This document shows, piece after piece, positions 1-9,300 of a stretch of 64,000 nt of DNA (the first letter of the stretch is position 1; the number at the start of each line of letters is the position of its first letter). This stretch comes from Nitrospirae bacterium MYbin3. GTDB lineage: Bacteria > Nitrospirota > Thermodesulfovibrionia > Thermodesulfovibrionales > Dissulfurispiraceae. The stretch lies in NCBI GenBank assembly GCA_002753335.1, contig PEAD01000003.1:119081-183080 (forward strand), read 5' to 3'. The notes under the pieces were generated by a model. The model made no database searches, was not told where the DNA came from, and worked only from the letters and a program-made list of their open reading frames with translations. A program made the translations under genes and the position numbers.

Positions 1-1014
1 AGGCCGATAGTACGTTTAATTCCATATGTTTTTGCATTGATTTTTTATCTTGGCATGCGCTGGCTGACACTTTCAAATCTTGGGATTCAAACAAGTATTA
101 TTCCGGGATTTGGAGCAGAAAAATTGCAGGGTTTTTATAAAATACCGGATTTGTGGTCGCGTCTGTTTGACAATATTTATATAATTCCACGTTATTTAAT
201 GACAGTTGTTTGGCCAACAGCTTTAAGCCCTAGATATTCTATTCCTGAGAGTTTTTCAGATCTTTTTTTGGAGCTCTGTGCTGCGTGGATTTGTATTATT
301 GCGATGCTCTTCTGGCTTATGACGCGAGGACGGAGCAAAACCACTATATTCGGTCTTTCATGGCTTATTGCATTCTGGATGCCTGTGAGTGGACTTGTGA
401 TGTTCCCAAGTGCACAGATGGCGGATAGGTATATGTATATTCCTGCTATAGGGGTATGGTTGATAGTTTCGGATCAGATTGGTAGATTGTATTTTTCTGT
501 AAAAGATTCACACAAGTATTTTATTTCTGTTGTCGTGATTCTGCTTTTGCTTCTTGCCGGTTTAACGGTGAAACGAAATATGGACTGGAAAAGTGATATA
601 ACTTTGTTTGGGAGGTTTGTTGAACAATACCCAAATGATGCTTACAGTCATTTAGGTTTGGGTGATGCCTATTTTGGTGAGCGCAATATTGATAGTCGTT
701 ATCTCGATTTAGCCGAACCAGAATATAAAAAGGCGCTTGCATTGAAACCTGTCCTGCCGGGGGCACATACAAATTTGGGATATATTCGACTGGCAAAAGG
801 AGACTATGAAGGCGCGGTACATTATTACACAATTGCCTTAGGGGGGTACCCTTTAGACAAGGAGGCATTATTGAACAGGGGAATTGCACTCGAAAACCTT
901 GGGAGGCAGAAAGAGGCGGTTGAAGATTTTAAGAGATTTTTATCTGTTCCAGGTTACGAACTATCAGAGGCGCGGCCGTATGCCGAAGCAAGAATAATAG
1001 AACTTACAAAGTGA
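1..1014 (+). CDS. TMTC-like membrane protein with C-terminal TPRs, 5' end outside window
   Basis: The reading frame is open back to base 1 (Arg-Pro-Ile-Val before the first possible TTG start at 37), so this is the 3' part of a longer gene. About 190 residues of hydrophobic membrane segments come first. They include a loop with an RYL...WPTALSPRYS pattern and a PSAQMADRYMYIPAIG segment, as in TMTC-type protein O-mannosyltransferase-like proteins. Roughly three TPR units follow (from about residue 205 of the visible part) and end the protein. In bacteria such proteins are usually only 'TPR membrane protein'; a glycosyltransferase role is inferred from the family and not shown, because the N-terminal catalytic loops lie outside the window. 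Confidence 0.7.
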   Translation, partial: RPIVRLIPYVFALIFYLGMRWLTLSNLGIQTSIIPGFGAEKLQGFYKIPDLWSRLFDNIYIIPRYLMTVVWPTALSPRYSIPESFSDLFLELCAAWICIIAMLFWLMTRGRSKTTIFGLSWLIAFWMPVSGLVMFPSAQMADRYMYIPAIGVWLIVSDQIGRLYFSVKDSHKYFISVVVILLLLLAGLTVKRNMDWKSDITLFGRFVEQYPNDAYSHLGLGDAYFGERNIDSRYLDLAEPEYKKALALKPVLPGAHTNLGYIRLAKGDYEGAVHYYTIALGGYPLDKEALLNRGIALENLGRQKEAVEDFKRFLSVPGYELSEARPYAEARIIELTK

Positions 1015-1128
1015 TTTATTTTCTTAGAGGTGGCCCCCAAAGGTTGGACATCTTTAGGGCTGAGTTAAGGTGTAAACCGTAGCCATTCTTCACATGAAAC
1101 TATATACTATCTAGACAACGGAACTGAA

Positions 1129-3108
1129 ATGAAAGATGAATTAACGCTTAGTAATGCCCTTCTGGATATTATTCCTGGGATAGCTTTGGTTCTTAAAAAA
1201 CAGAGCCGCGAGATCGTTTTTTGCAATGAGGTTGCTCAGCAGATGGGCGCGGTTGTGGGCAAGACCTGCTTCGAGACTATCTGTAAATCTGACGATGCAT
1301 GCCCTTTCTGCAAAGCCCCTGACCTATGGGAATCGGGTGAAAGACAGCAGGTTGAAGCCGAATACTTAGGCAGGTTCTGGGAAGGGATATGGCTTCCATA
1401 CAACGATGATTTTTATCTGCATTACCTTTTTGACATAACCGACCGAAAATGGACCGAAGATAAACTTAGAAAGAGCGAAGCTACCGCGCGAACCCTTTTG
1501 AATCTGCCAAACGCAGCAGGATTTCTTCTCGACCGCAATGGTATTTGTCTGGATACCAATGAAACCTTGGCTAGAAGGCTTTCCAGAAATCGGATGGAGA
1601 TAATAGGCAAGTTGATATGGGATTTTTTTCCAAAAGATGTTTCCGAAAGTCGCAAAGCTCATTTTGAACAAGTACTCATGGGGAAAAAGCAAGTTCGTTT
1701 TGTGGACGAGCGTCAGGGCATGTGGAACGAAGCTGTTGTTACGCCGATACTTGATGATAATGGCGAGGTTGAGGTTGTTACTGTCTTTGGGTTTGATATT
1801 ACGGAACACAAACGTGCGGAAGATCAGTTGCGGAATAATTTATATCTTTACAGTACAATCCTGCTTACTGCTATGGATGGTTTTTTGCTTATGGATCTGC
1901 AGGGCCGCATACTGGATGTCAATGAAGCCTATTGCCTTATGAGTTGTTATAGCAAACAAGAACTGCTGTCTATGGGGATTGCCGATCTGGAAGTTATAGA
2001 GACACCGGAAGAAGTAGCTGCACATTCACAGGAAATAATAGGCAAGGGCAAAGGTCGTTTTGAATCTCAGCATAGGCGCAAGGACGGTACAATTTTTGAT
2101 GTGGAAGTAAGCGTTCAATATCAGCCCATTGATAGCGGACGGTTCGTGTCTTTTTTGCGCGACATTACCGAGCGCAAAAAAATCCAGACAGAGCTTAATG
2201 ATGCCAATGCATTAAATAAAAGCATAATTGACAACAGCACCGACTGTATCAAGGTTTTGGATCTAGATGGAAGGCTTAAATACATGAGCGTGGGTGGACA
2301 GCACCTGCTTGGGATTACTGACATATCCAAGTATATAAATATGCGTTACGATAAGTTTTGGGAAGGTGATGATAATAAAAAGGCGATAGATGCTATTGAA
2401 CAAGCTCTTCAGGGGAGGCATGGCAGTTTCATCGGTTTTTGTCCAACGGCGGTCGGCACCCCAAAGTGGTGGGATGTTAATATATCTCCGATCAAAAATG
2501 ATTCCGGAGCGGTCGAAAAACTGCTTGCGACATCACGCGATATAACCGAGCGCAGAAATGTAGAACTCGAACTCGAAAAACACCGCAATAGCCTCGAATC
2601 ATTGGTTTCTGAGCGTACCGAGCAGTTGGAGTTGCTAAATAAAAAACTGAACATTGAAATCACCGAGCGCAAACAGGCAGAAAAGGCGCTTGAAGAAACT
2701 AACAGCGCACTGAAGGTTCTTTTAAAGCGTAGAGAGCTAGACAAAATAGAGTTTGAGGAAAAGGTATCGTCAAATATAAAACTTCTTTTAACGCCTCATC
2801 TTGAGAAGGCCAAGAAAGCTACCAGTAAGCATGATATTAATGTGCATTTAAATATTCTTGAATCCAACATAAAGGAGTTGGTCTCGTCTTTCGCTCTTAA
2901 ATTGTCGTCAACACAGGTTGGATTGACCCCCAAAGAAATAGCGGTTGCAGGAATGGTTAGGGAGGGTTATCAAGATAAAAATATAGCTAAAGCATTAAAA
3001 CTTTCGATATATACGGTCAAGGTTCACAGGAAGAATCTCAGGAAAAAGCTTGGTATTACAGGGAAAAATGTTAATCTCACCTCTTTTCTCTCCTCAATTA
3101 GTGAGTAG
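1129..3108 (+). CDS. Multi-PAS sensor with LuxR-type DNA-binding C-terminus
   Basis: A 659-residue soluble regulator with no kinase domain. Four PAS-like domains occupy about 1-470, several closed by the typical D-I-T-E-R-K linker. A coiled coil (about 480-560) follows, then a LuxR/GerE helix-turn-helix (about 595-655, core LTPKEIAVAGM, HRKNLRKKLGI). The first PAS carries a cysteine cluster, C47, C52, C58 and C61, in the pattern CFE...CPFC; this could bind metal or an Fe-S centre, or be redox active, but no ligand is proven. The protein likely senses a small ligand or redox state and binds DNA directly. Its last 140 residues are nearly the same as the end of the giant regulator ending at 11627, so the output module was duplicated within this island. 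No membrane segment is seen. Confidence 0.8.
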   Translation: MKDELTLSNALLDIIPGIALVLKKQSREIVFCNEVAQQMGAVVGKTCFETICKSDDACPFCKAPDLWESGERQQVEAEYLGRFWEGIWLPYNDDFYLHYLFDITDRKWTEDKLRKSEATARTLLNLPNAAGFLLDRNGICLDTNETLARRLSRNRMEIIGKLIWDFFPKDVSESRKAHFEQVLMGKKQVRFVDERQGMWNEAVVTPILDDNGEVEVVTVFGFDITEHKRAEDQLRNNLYLYSTILLTAMDGFLLMDLQGRILDVNEAYCLMSCYSKQELLSMGIADLEVIETPEEVAAHSQEIIGKGKGRFESQHRRKDGTIFDVEVSVQYQPIDSGRFVSFLRDITERKKIQTELNDANALNKSIIDNSTDCIKVLDLDGRLKYMSVGGQHLLGITDISKYINMRYDKFWEGDDNKKAIDAIEQALQGRHGSFIGFCPTAVGTPKWWDVNISPIKNDSGAVEKLLATSRDITERRNVELELEKHRNSLESLVSERTEQLELLNKKLNIEITERKQAEKALEETNSALKVLLKRRELDKIEFEEKVSSNIKLLLTPHLEKAKKATSKHDINVHLNILESNIKELVSSFALKLSSTQVGLTPKEIAVAGMVREGYQDKNIAKALKLSIYTVKVHRKNLRKKLGITGKNVNLTSFLSSISE

Positions 3109-3155
3109 TTAATTGGGCTAACTATTAGGTCCCCAATTTTTTGTCCTTGTAAAAA
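3105..3155 (+). terminator. Possible terminator after the PAS-LuxR gene, shared with the 11.6-kb copy
   Basis: The stop codon is followed by AATTGGG, a loop of about 14 bases, then CCCAATT running into six T residues: a plausible Rho-independent terminator with a 7-bp stem. The same downstream block (ggctaac...tagtcccc...cttgtaaa) recurs after the second LuxR-module gene at about 11634-11675, where the stem is less perfect. Confidence 0.5.
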
Positions 3156-3289
3156 AGAAAAAATAAAAGTAGATTATACTGAGCTGTTTCTATCAGAGTT
3201 CTCTTTAATTTTATAGCCTGAAAAGGTTATGGATTGGTAGGGTAGAATTTTGATGAAAAAAGTTATTGCGAGGGTTAAGGGCTGAATCG

Positions 3290-4153
3290 GTGAAAAGAAA
3301 ATATCTTTTTTTTGCTGCATTAATCTTAGCGGTGCTCGCGTGTATAGGCGCTCCTTCTGTTATTCATGCACAGGAGCCCCTTATCCTTGGCTTTCCATCT
3401 TTCTTGTCAGCCACAGAATTGCATAAGCGCTTTGGTCCGCTTGCTGAACATTTAGGCCGCGAGCTGGGCCGGCCGGTTAAAATTCTTAATGAAGGCGACT
3501 ATGAAGCCCACATGTACAGGATAAAGAAGGGCAAGGTGGATATAGCCTTTTTGGGGCCGGCAGCTTATATCGCTTATACCAAAAAATTCGGCAAGGTTCC
3601 GTTGCTTGCGGTGTACGAGACTGATGGCAAAAAAACTTTCAGAGGCTTTATTGTGGTGAACAAAGCAAGTACTATTACAAAGCTTTCACAACTTAGGGGG
3701 AAAAATTTTGCTTTTGGTGATGCAAAGTCAACAATGGGGCATATACTGCCGCGCTATATCATGATGAGGTCCGGAATTGAGGTTAAACATCTCGGCAGAC
3801 ATGAGTTTCTTGGCAATCATGAGAATATTGCTTTGGGGGTGTTATCCGGAAAGTTTGATGCAGGAGCTGTTAGAGAGGATATCTACAATACATACTCTAA
3901 AGAGGGTCTGAATGTTTTGGCAATAAGCGAGCCGATGCCTGATCATCTTTTTGTTGCGCGCCCCGGACTACAGTACAAGACGGTTAGCAAAGTCACTAAA
4001 ATTCTTGTTTCTCTCAAGGATACAGAGGATGGGCGCAAGATTCTCAGAAGCATGCAGAAGAACCTTACCGCCCTTATTGCTGGCAGTGATAAGGACTATG
4101 ATTCATTGCGGGAAATTATCGATTACCTTGCAAAGGCCGGAGTTAAACTGTGA
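3290..4153 (+). CDS. PhnD-like periplasmic binding protein (probable kinase partner)
   Basis: A 287-residue exported protein. The GTG at 3290 is chosen because it follows an AAGGG ribosome site and gives a clean signal peptide (VKRKY, hydrophobic core, cleavage near AQE); the TTG at 3266 is the alternative. The mature part has the phosphate/phosphonate-binding protein fold of PhnD-like proteins: LGFPSFLSATELHKRFGPLAEHL at the start, VDIAFLGPAAY in the first lobe, and LRGKNFAFGDAKSTMGHILP at the second lobe. No ABC permease or ATPase genes are near. Instead the next gene, overlapping by four bases, is a hybrid histidine kinase. This argues that the protein delivers a ligand signal to the kinase and is not a transporter component. 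The ligand is unknown. Confidence 0.8.
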   Translation: MKRKYLFFAALILAVLACIGAPSVIHAQEPLILGFPSFLSATELHKRFGPLAEHLGRELGRPVKILNEGDYEAHMYRIKKGKVDIAFLGPAAYIAYTKKFGKVPLLAVYETDGKKTFRGFIVVNKASTITKLSQLRGKNFAFGDAKSTMGHILPRYIMMRSGIEVKHLGRHEFLGNHENIALGVLSGKFDAGAVREDIYNTYSKEGLNVLAISEPMPDHLFVARPGLQYKTVSKVTKILVSLKDTEDGRKILRSMQKNLTALIAGSDKDYDSLREIIDYLAKAGVKL

Positions 4154-6312
4154 AGCCTTTCAGTAATACGCGTGTATTATGTATTTTCATCGTTGTTCTT
4201 TTCTGCTTTCTCTCTCTTACGGCTTTACTGGTAGCGTATCAGCAGAAGGAGATTATGCGTAAAAACGCATATCGGGATATCGTTGAAGACAGTGAAATTA
4301 TGGCATCTGCCTTGCTCGAATCGATTCTTAAATCCGATTATGTTACTATTCGCACCATTGTTAAAGAAATGAGCAAGAAGCGCAATGAATTCCATGAGAT
4401 AAGGGTGACATCGCCAAACGGCTTTGAAATTGCCGGTTATAAAAATAATAGGGTAACAGAAGGCGAAACCTATTCTGTAAATAAAGAAGTGATGTTTGAG
4501 CAGAAAAAGCTTGCAACTATATTTCTTCATGGCGACTACCATAGTGTCGATATTATGGTAGATCAGCTAAGGAACAGATTAATCTTTGCAGGCGTGGCAA
4601 TTACTTTAATGCTAGGCTCAGCACTTTGGTTTTTGTTCCGTTATATGGCTATTGAGCCGCTTGAACAAACTGTAAATAACCGTACACAGGCCCTTTTGTA
4701 TGCAAATAAAAAGCTTCAAAATGAGATTGAAGAGCGTAACACTATACAGCAGAAGCTTATAGCAAGTGAGAATCGTTTTAAATATCTGATTTCGAAATCT
4801 CCCGCTATCATATATACCTGCAAGCCTGATGATGAAATGACCGTAACTTTTGTAAGCGAGAATGCCAAATCAATTTTAGGATATGAACCTCAGGTTTTTC
4901 TGTCTGATAATAAATTCTGGTCAGGCCGCGTTCATCCTGAAGATACTCCGAGATTTATGTCCGAATTAAGGGATGTGTTGTCCAAGGGCGGACATAGCCA
5001 GGAATACCGTTTTCTACACAGCGACGGATCGTACCGCTGGATTCGTGACGATATGATACTTGCATGCGCTGAATCAGGCGAACCTGTTGAAATACTTGGG
5101 TCATGCATCGATATCACAGAACACAAAAAAATTGAAGAACAGCTCAGGCAGTCACAGAAAATGGAATCTATAGGAACGCTTGCAGGCGGCGTTGCACATG
5201 ATTTCAATAATACACTGACAGCAATTATAAGCTATGGCACGCTTGCAAAAAGGCGCATAGACAATGACGAGACAACCCTTGAGTATATAAACGAGATGCT
5301 TAATGGAGCAAAGCGTGCTGCAGACCTGACGCAGAGCCTCCTTGCCTTCAGCAGAAAACAGATAATAAGCCCCAAGCTCCAGAACCTTAACAGCATAGTG
5401 GCCAATATGGAAAAGATGCTGCGCAGGATTATAGGAGAAGACATAAAATTCAGAGCTGTTCTTGACAGCAGAGATATTAATGTAAAGGTTGATACGGCGC
5501 AGATAGATCAGGTGCTTCTGAACCTTGTGACCAATGCCCGTGATGCTATGCCTGATGGCGGCGACCTTATTATAGAAACGAATATTGTGAATAACTGCTC
5601 CGAAGTGAATCTTTTAAAAAGCTCAGGGATCTGTGCGGTGTTGAGCGTATCTGATACAGGCAGGGGCATTGACCAGCATGCAATAGATAATATCTTTGAA
5701 CCATTTTTTACCACAAAGGAGGTCGGCAAGGGCACCGGCCTTGGGTTGTCAATAGTTTACGGCATAGTAAAACAGCATGGCGGTGAGATAGCGGTTGAGA
5801 GCAAGATCGGCAAAGGCACAACTTTTAAAATATATCTGCCTTTAGTGGATGCTGAAGGTGATGAGGAAGAGTCCGAGGCTGATATGCAGGCTCCCTTGGG
5901 AAAGGGCGAGACGATTTTGTTGGCGGATGATGATGCCGGCGTCAGAAAGGTTGTAAATCTGCATCTTACGATGAGCGGGTATAAGGTTATAGAGGCAGAA
6001 AACGGTGAAGAAGCTGTATCTAAATATATCGGAAATTTTCTTGAAAACAAGGAATGGGTGGACCTTCTTCTCATAGATGTGATTATGCCTGTCAAAAACG
6101 GTAGGGATGCATACGAAGAGATTAAGACGATCAATCCTGATATAAAGGCTATTTTTATGAGCGGCTATACCGACGATATAATTTCGCAAAAAGGGATAGT
6201 TCAGGGAGGCTTTAATTTTATGTCAAAACCCCCTGACCACGATGAACTGCTGAGAAAGATAAGAACGGTATTGGACAGGCATGACACTGCGTGTACTGCC
6301 TTGGGAGCATAA
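4150..6312 (+). CDS. Membrane hybrid histidine kinase (PAS-HisKA-HATPase-REC)
   Basis: A 720-residue protein starting at GTG 4150, inside the stop codon of the PhnD-like gene (GTGA overlap), so the two are translationally coupled. TM1 (about 9-30) and TM2 (about 143-165) flank a periplasmic domain of about 110 residues. A coiled coil and one PAS domain (about 205-325) follow. The HisKA domain has the phosphoacceptor H350 in GGVAHDFNN. The HATPase has DTGRGID and GTGLGLSIVYG boxes. A C-terminal receiver (about 590-710) has the DDD acidic pocket, phospho-Asp in LLIDVIMP and Lys in SKPP. Phosphorylation probably runs from H350 to the receiver; no DNA-binding output is attached. The periplasmic domain may dock the PhnD-like protein. 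Confidence 0.88.
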   Translation: MKPFSNTRVLCIFIVVLFCFLSLTALLVAYQQKEIMRKNAYRDIVEDSEIMASALLESILKSDYVTIRTIVKEMSKKRNEFHEIRVTSPNGFEIAGYKNNRVTEGETYSVNKEVMFEQKKLATIFLHGDYHSVDIMVDQLRNRLIFAGVAITLMLGSALWFLFRYMAIEPLEQTVNNRTQALLYANKKLQNEIEERNTIQQKLIASENRFKYLISKSPAIIYTCKPDDEMTVTFVSENAKSILGYEPQVFLSDNKFWSGRVHPEDTPRFMSELRDVLSKGGHSQEYRFLHSDGSYRWIRDDMILACAESGEPVEILGSCIDITEHKKIEEQLRQSQKMESIGTLAGGVAHDFNNTLTAIISYGTLAKRRIDNDETTLEYINEMLNGAKRAADLTQSLLAFSRKQIISPKLQNLNSIVANMEKMLRRIIGEDIKFRAVLDSRDINVKVDTAQIDQVLLNLVTNARDAMPDGGDLIIETNIVNNCSEVNLLKSSGICAVLSVSDTGRGIDQHAIDNIFEPFFTTKEVGKGTGLGLSIVYGIVKQHGGEIAVESKIGKGTTFKIYLPLVDAEGDEEESEADMQAPLGKGETILLADDDAGVRKVVNLHLTMSGYKVIEAENGEEAVSKYIGNFLENKEWVDLLLIDVIMPVKNGRDAYEEIKTINPDIKAIFMSGYTDDIISQKGIVQGGFNFMSKPPDHDELLRKIRTVLDRHDTACTALGA

Positions 6313-6314
6313 AC

Positions 6315-9300
6315 TTGCAGATTGCCGGTTATAAAATAAATAACAAAATTCAGGAAGACGCTCAAAGCATTATCTGCCGAGGTTATAGAGAATACGACAA
6401 TAGGCCGGTGCTTTTTAAGATCGGGAAAAAGCAGCACAGCAGCAATGTTTCTTCTGATGGCATTTATAAATCGTATGAACTTTCGAAGAATCTTGATATT
6501 GATGGAATCTTGAAGCCGTATGCTGTTGAGTGGCAGAGCGGGGTATCAGCTCTTGTGCTTGAAGATTTCGACGGCAGGCTTTTAAAGAATGCTGTCTCTG
6601 ATAAATTCTTTGATACAAAATCATTTCTGAAAACAGCGATAAATTTGTGTGACGCGCTTTCTTCAATCCATAACCACGACATTATTCATGGCGTCATTAA
6701 ATCCTCGAATATCTTCATTAACCAGGATCTCGGCAATGTAAAGTTTGTTGACCTGGGCCTTGCGATGCTTTTTCAGCGCGGAACACAGATACCGCGCTCC
6801 TATTATCCTGTGCTTGGCACTGCGGATTATGTGTCGCCCGAGCAGACCGGACGGGTTGACTATCTTGTGGACAGCCGCACAGACCTGTATTCTCTCGGCA
6901 TAATCTTTTACGAAATGCTTACCGGAAGGCTTCCTTTTCTTGCGCGCGATGTTCTCGAAATGATCTCGTGCCATATAGCAAAATTGCCGATTCCTCCTCA
7001 TGAGCATAATAATGCGATACCTGTTGTTCTTTCTGATATCGTCCTGAAGCTGCTCGCAAAATCACCTGATGAAAGGTATCAGAGCGCGTATGGATTGAAG
7101 TCTGATTTGAAGAAATGTCTTGATGATTTCGATAACCATCGAAATGTTGAAGCTTTTCCTTTAGGAAGATTGGACGCCTCAATCACCCTGCCGATTTCAT
7201 CAAGGCTCTATGGTCGTGAAAACGAGCTTATGCTGCTTTCTGAGGCCTTTGACCGTTCGTGCAAAAAGCGGTCTGAGGTGATGCTTGTCGCCGGGTATTC
7301 CGGAATAGGCAAGTCTTTGCTGGTAAATGAACTTTATAAAGATGTAATTAAAACTGACGGATTCTTTATTTCGGGCAAGTTCGATCAGTATAAACGCAAC
7401 ATCCCTTACAGCGCATTGATAGAGGCTTTTAACAGCCTAATTCAAAAGATACTGTCATCTGATGAAACTAAACTGAGATCATGGAAAGCCGGCATTGAAA
7501 AGGCGTTAGGCGCAGATGGAGCGATTATCACAGAAATTCTTCCTGATCTGGAGTTTGTTATAGGCAGGCAGCCGGCTGTTCAGCAGCTTCCGGCAAAGGA
7601 GGCGCAGTACAGGTTCCATCTGGTATTTAGAAAATTCATGTCTGTTTTTGCAACCAGCGAGCATCCATTGGCCCTGTTCCTTGATGACCTGCAATGGGCG
7701 GATGCCGCAACACTTAAACTGATCAAATACCTTACTGCTGACGCTCCATCCAAGGCGGTGCTTTTTATCGCTGCATACAGGGACAACGAGGTTTCTCCAG
7801 AGCATCCTGTCATAAAGAGCGTAATAGCGATGAAGGAGGCGGGGGCTGTTGTAAATACCATAGAACTGCAGCCTATAAAGACCGGAAGCATTAAAAAATT
7901 GCTTTCTGACACCTTAAATTGCGGCGAAGATAAAGTTGAATCCCTCTCCTCTCTCATAATGAATAAGACAGGCGGCAATCCCTATTTTCTGCACCAGTTT
8001 CTTAAGGCGCTTTATGCCAAGAAGCTTTTGGGTTTTGATTCCGATTCACGGCTCTGGACATGGAACGAAAATAAGATAAAAGAAATAGAAAGCACAGAAA
8101 ATGTGCTCGAAATGATATTCGTCAGGATAAACGAACTTTCTACAGAAGCCCGTGAGTTTATCAGCATCGCATCCTGTATGGGCAATACATTCGATCTGCA
8201 GGTCCTCGCAGATATAAGGGACAGATCCGAAGCAGAAACTTTTTCTGCTGTCTTTGAGTTAATAAATATGGGTCTTATAACATCAGGTCTTTTTTCAAGA
8301 AAAGGCACTATCAAGAACATAACAGAAGCAAGCATTAGCAAAAAAAGCTTAGCGTTCAGATTTTCTCACGACCGCGTGCAGCAGGCCGCCTATACGCTGC
8401 TTCCAAAATCTAAACGGGCAGAGACTCATCTGAAGATAGCCAATTATATGATCGCTCACTCGGAAGAAGATGAGTTTGAGGACTCTATATTTGAGGTGGC
8501 AAACCAGTTTAATAACAGCATCGACTTGATAACAGAACAGGACTATAAACATAAGGTCTCGAAGCTGTATCTTACCGCCGCGCTCAAGGCAAAGGCCGCA
8601 ACCGCTTATGAACCTGCATTGAGGTACATAAAAACAGGCATGTTGTTGCTGCCGCCCGAAAGCTGGACAAGCGACTATGAGCTTACTTTTTTATTTCAGA
8701 TAACGCGGGCAGAATGCGAATACCTGAACGGCCATTTTGATGATTCCGATGCTGTGCTTTCGGATATTTTTAGGCATGCGCGCTCTAATCTCGATAATGC
8801 AAGGGCTTACGAGATAAAGATCAATCTCTATAACAATCAGGACAGGATGAAAGATGCTGTTGAGATAGGGCTGGATGCGCTAAGGCTTTTCGGTATAGAC
8901 CTGCCTGATAATCAGGAAGATATAGGCAGAGCGCTTGAAGCGGAAGCTAACGAAGCGAAAGGTAATCTTTTAAATTACAAGATAGAGGACATTGTTGATC
9001 TTCCTCAAATGACCGATTCCGAAATGCAGACAGCTATTAGTATTCTTGTGATGCTCAGCCCGCCCGCATATCAGTACAATCCCGATTTGTGGGTATTGAG
9101 CGTGATAAAAATGTTCAATATATCTATCAAGCATGGCAATTCACCGAAATCGTCATACGGCTATATGGCTTATGCAATAATTCTTGGTTCGGGCTTCGGA
9201 GATTACGAGTCTTCATACAGGATAGGGCTTATGGCATTGGAGCTGAACAAGCGCATCAACGAGGCAACATTAACCGCTAAGCTGCCTTTTCTTTTCGGTA

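Noticed and set aside
3253..3285. Ten-codon leader frame MKKVIARVKG before the PhnD-like gene
   Set aside because: It is too short to judge, shows no regulatory codon run, and simply ends before the more credible GTG start.
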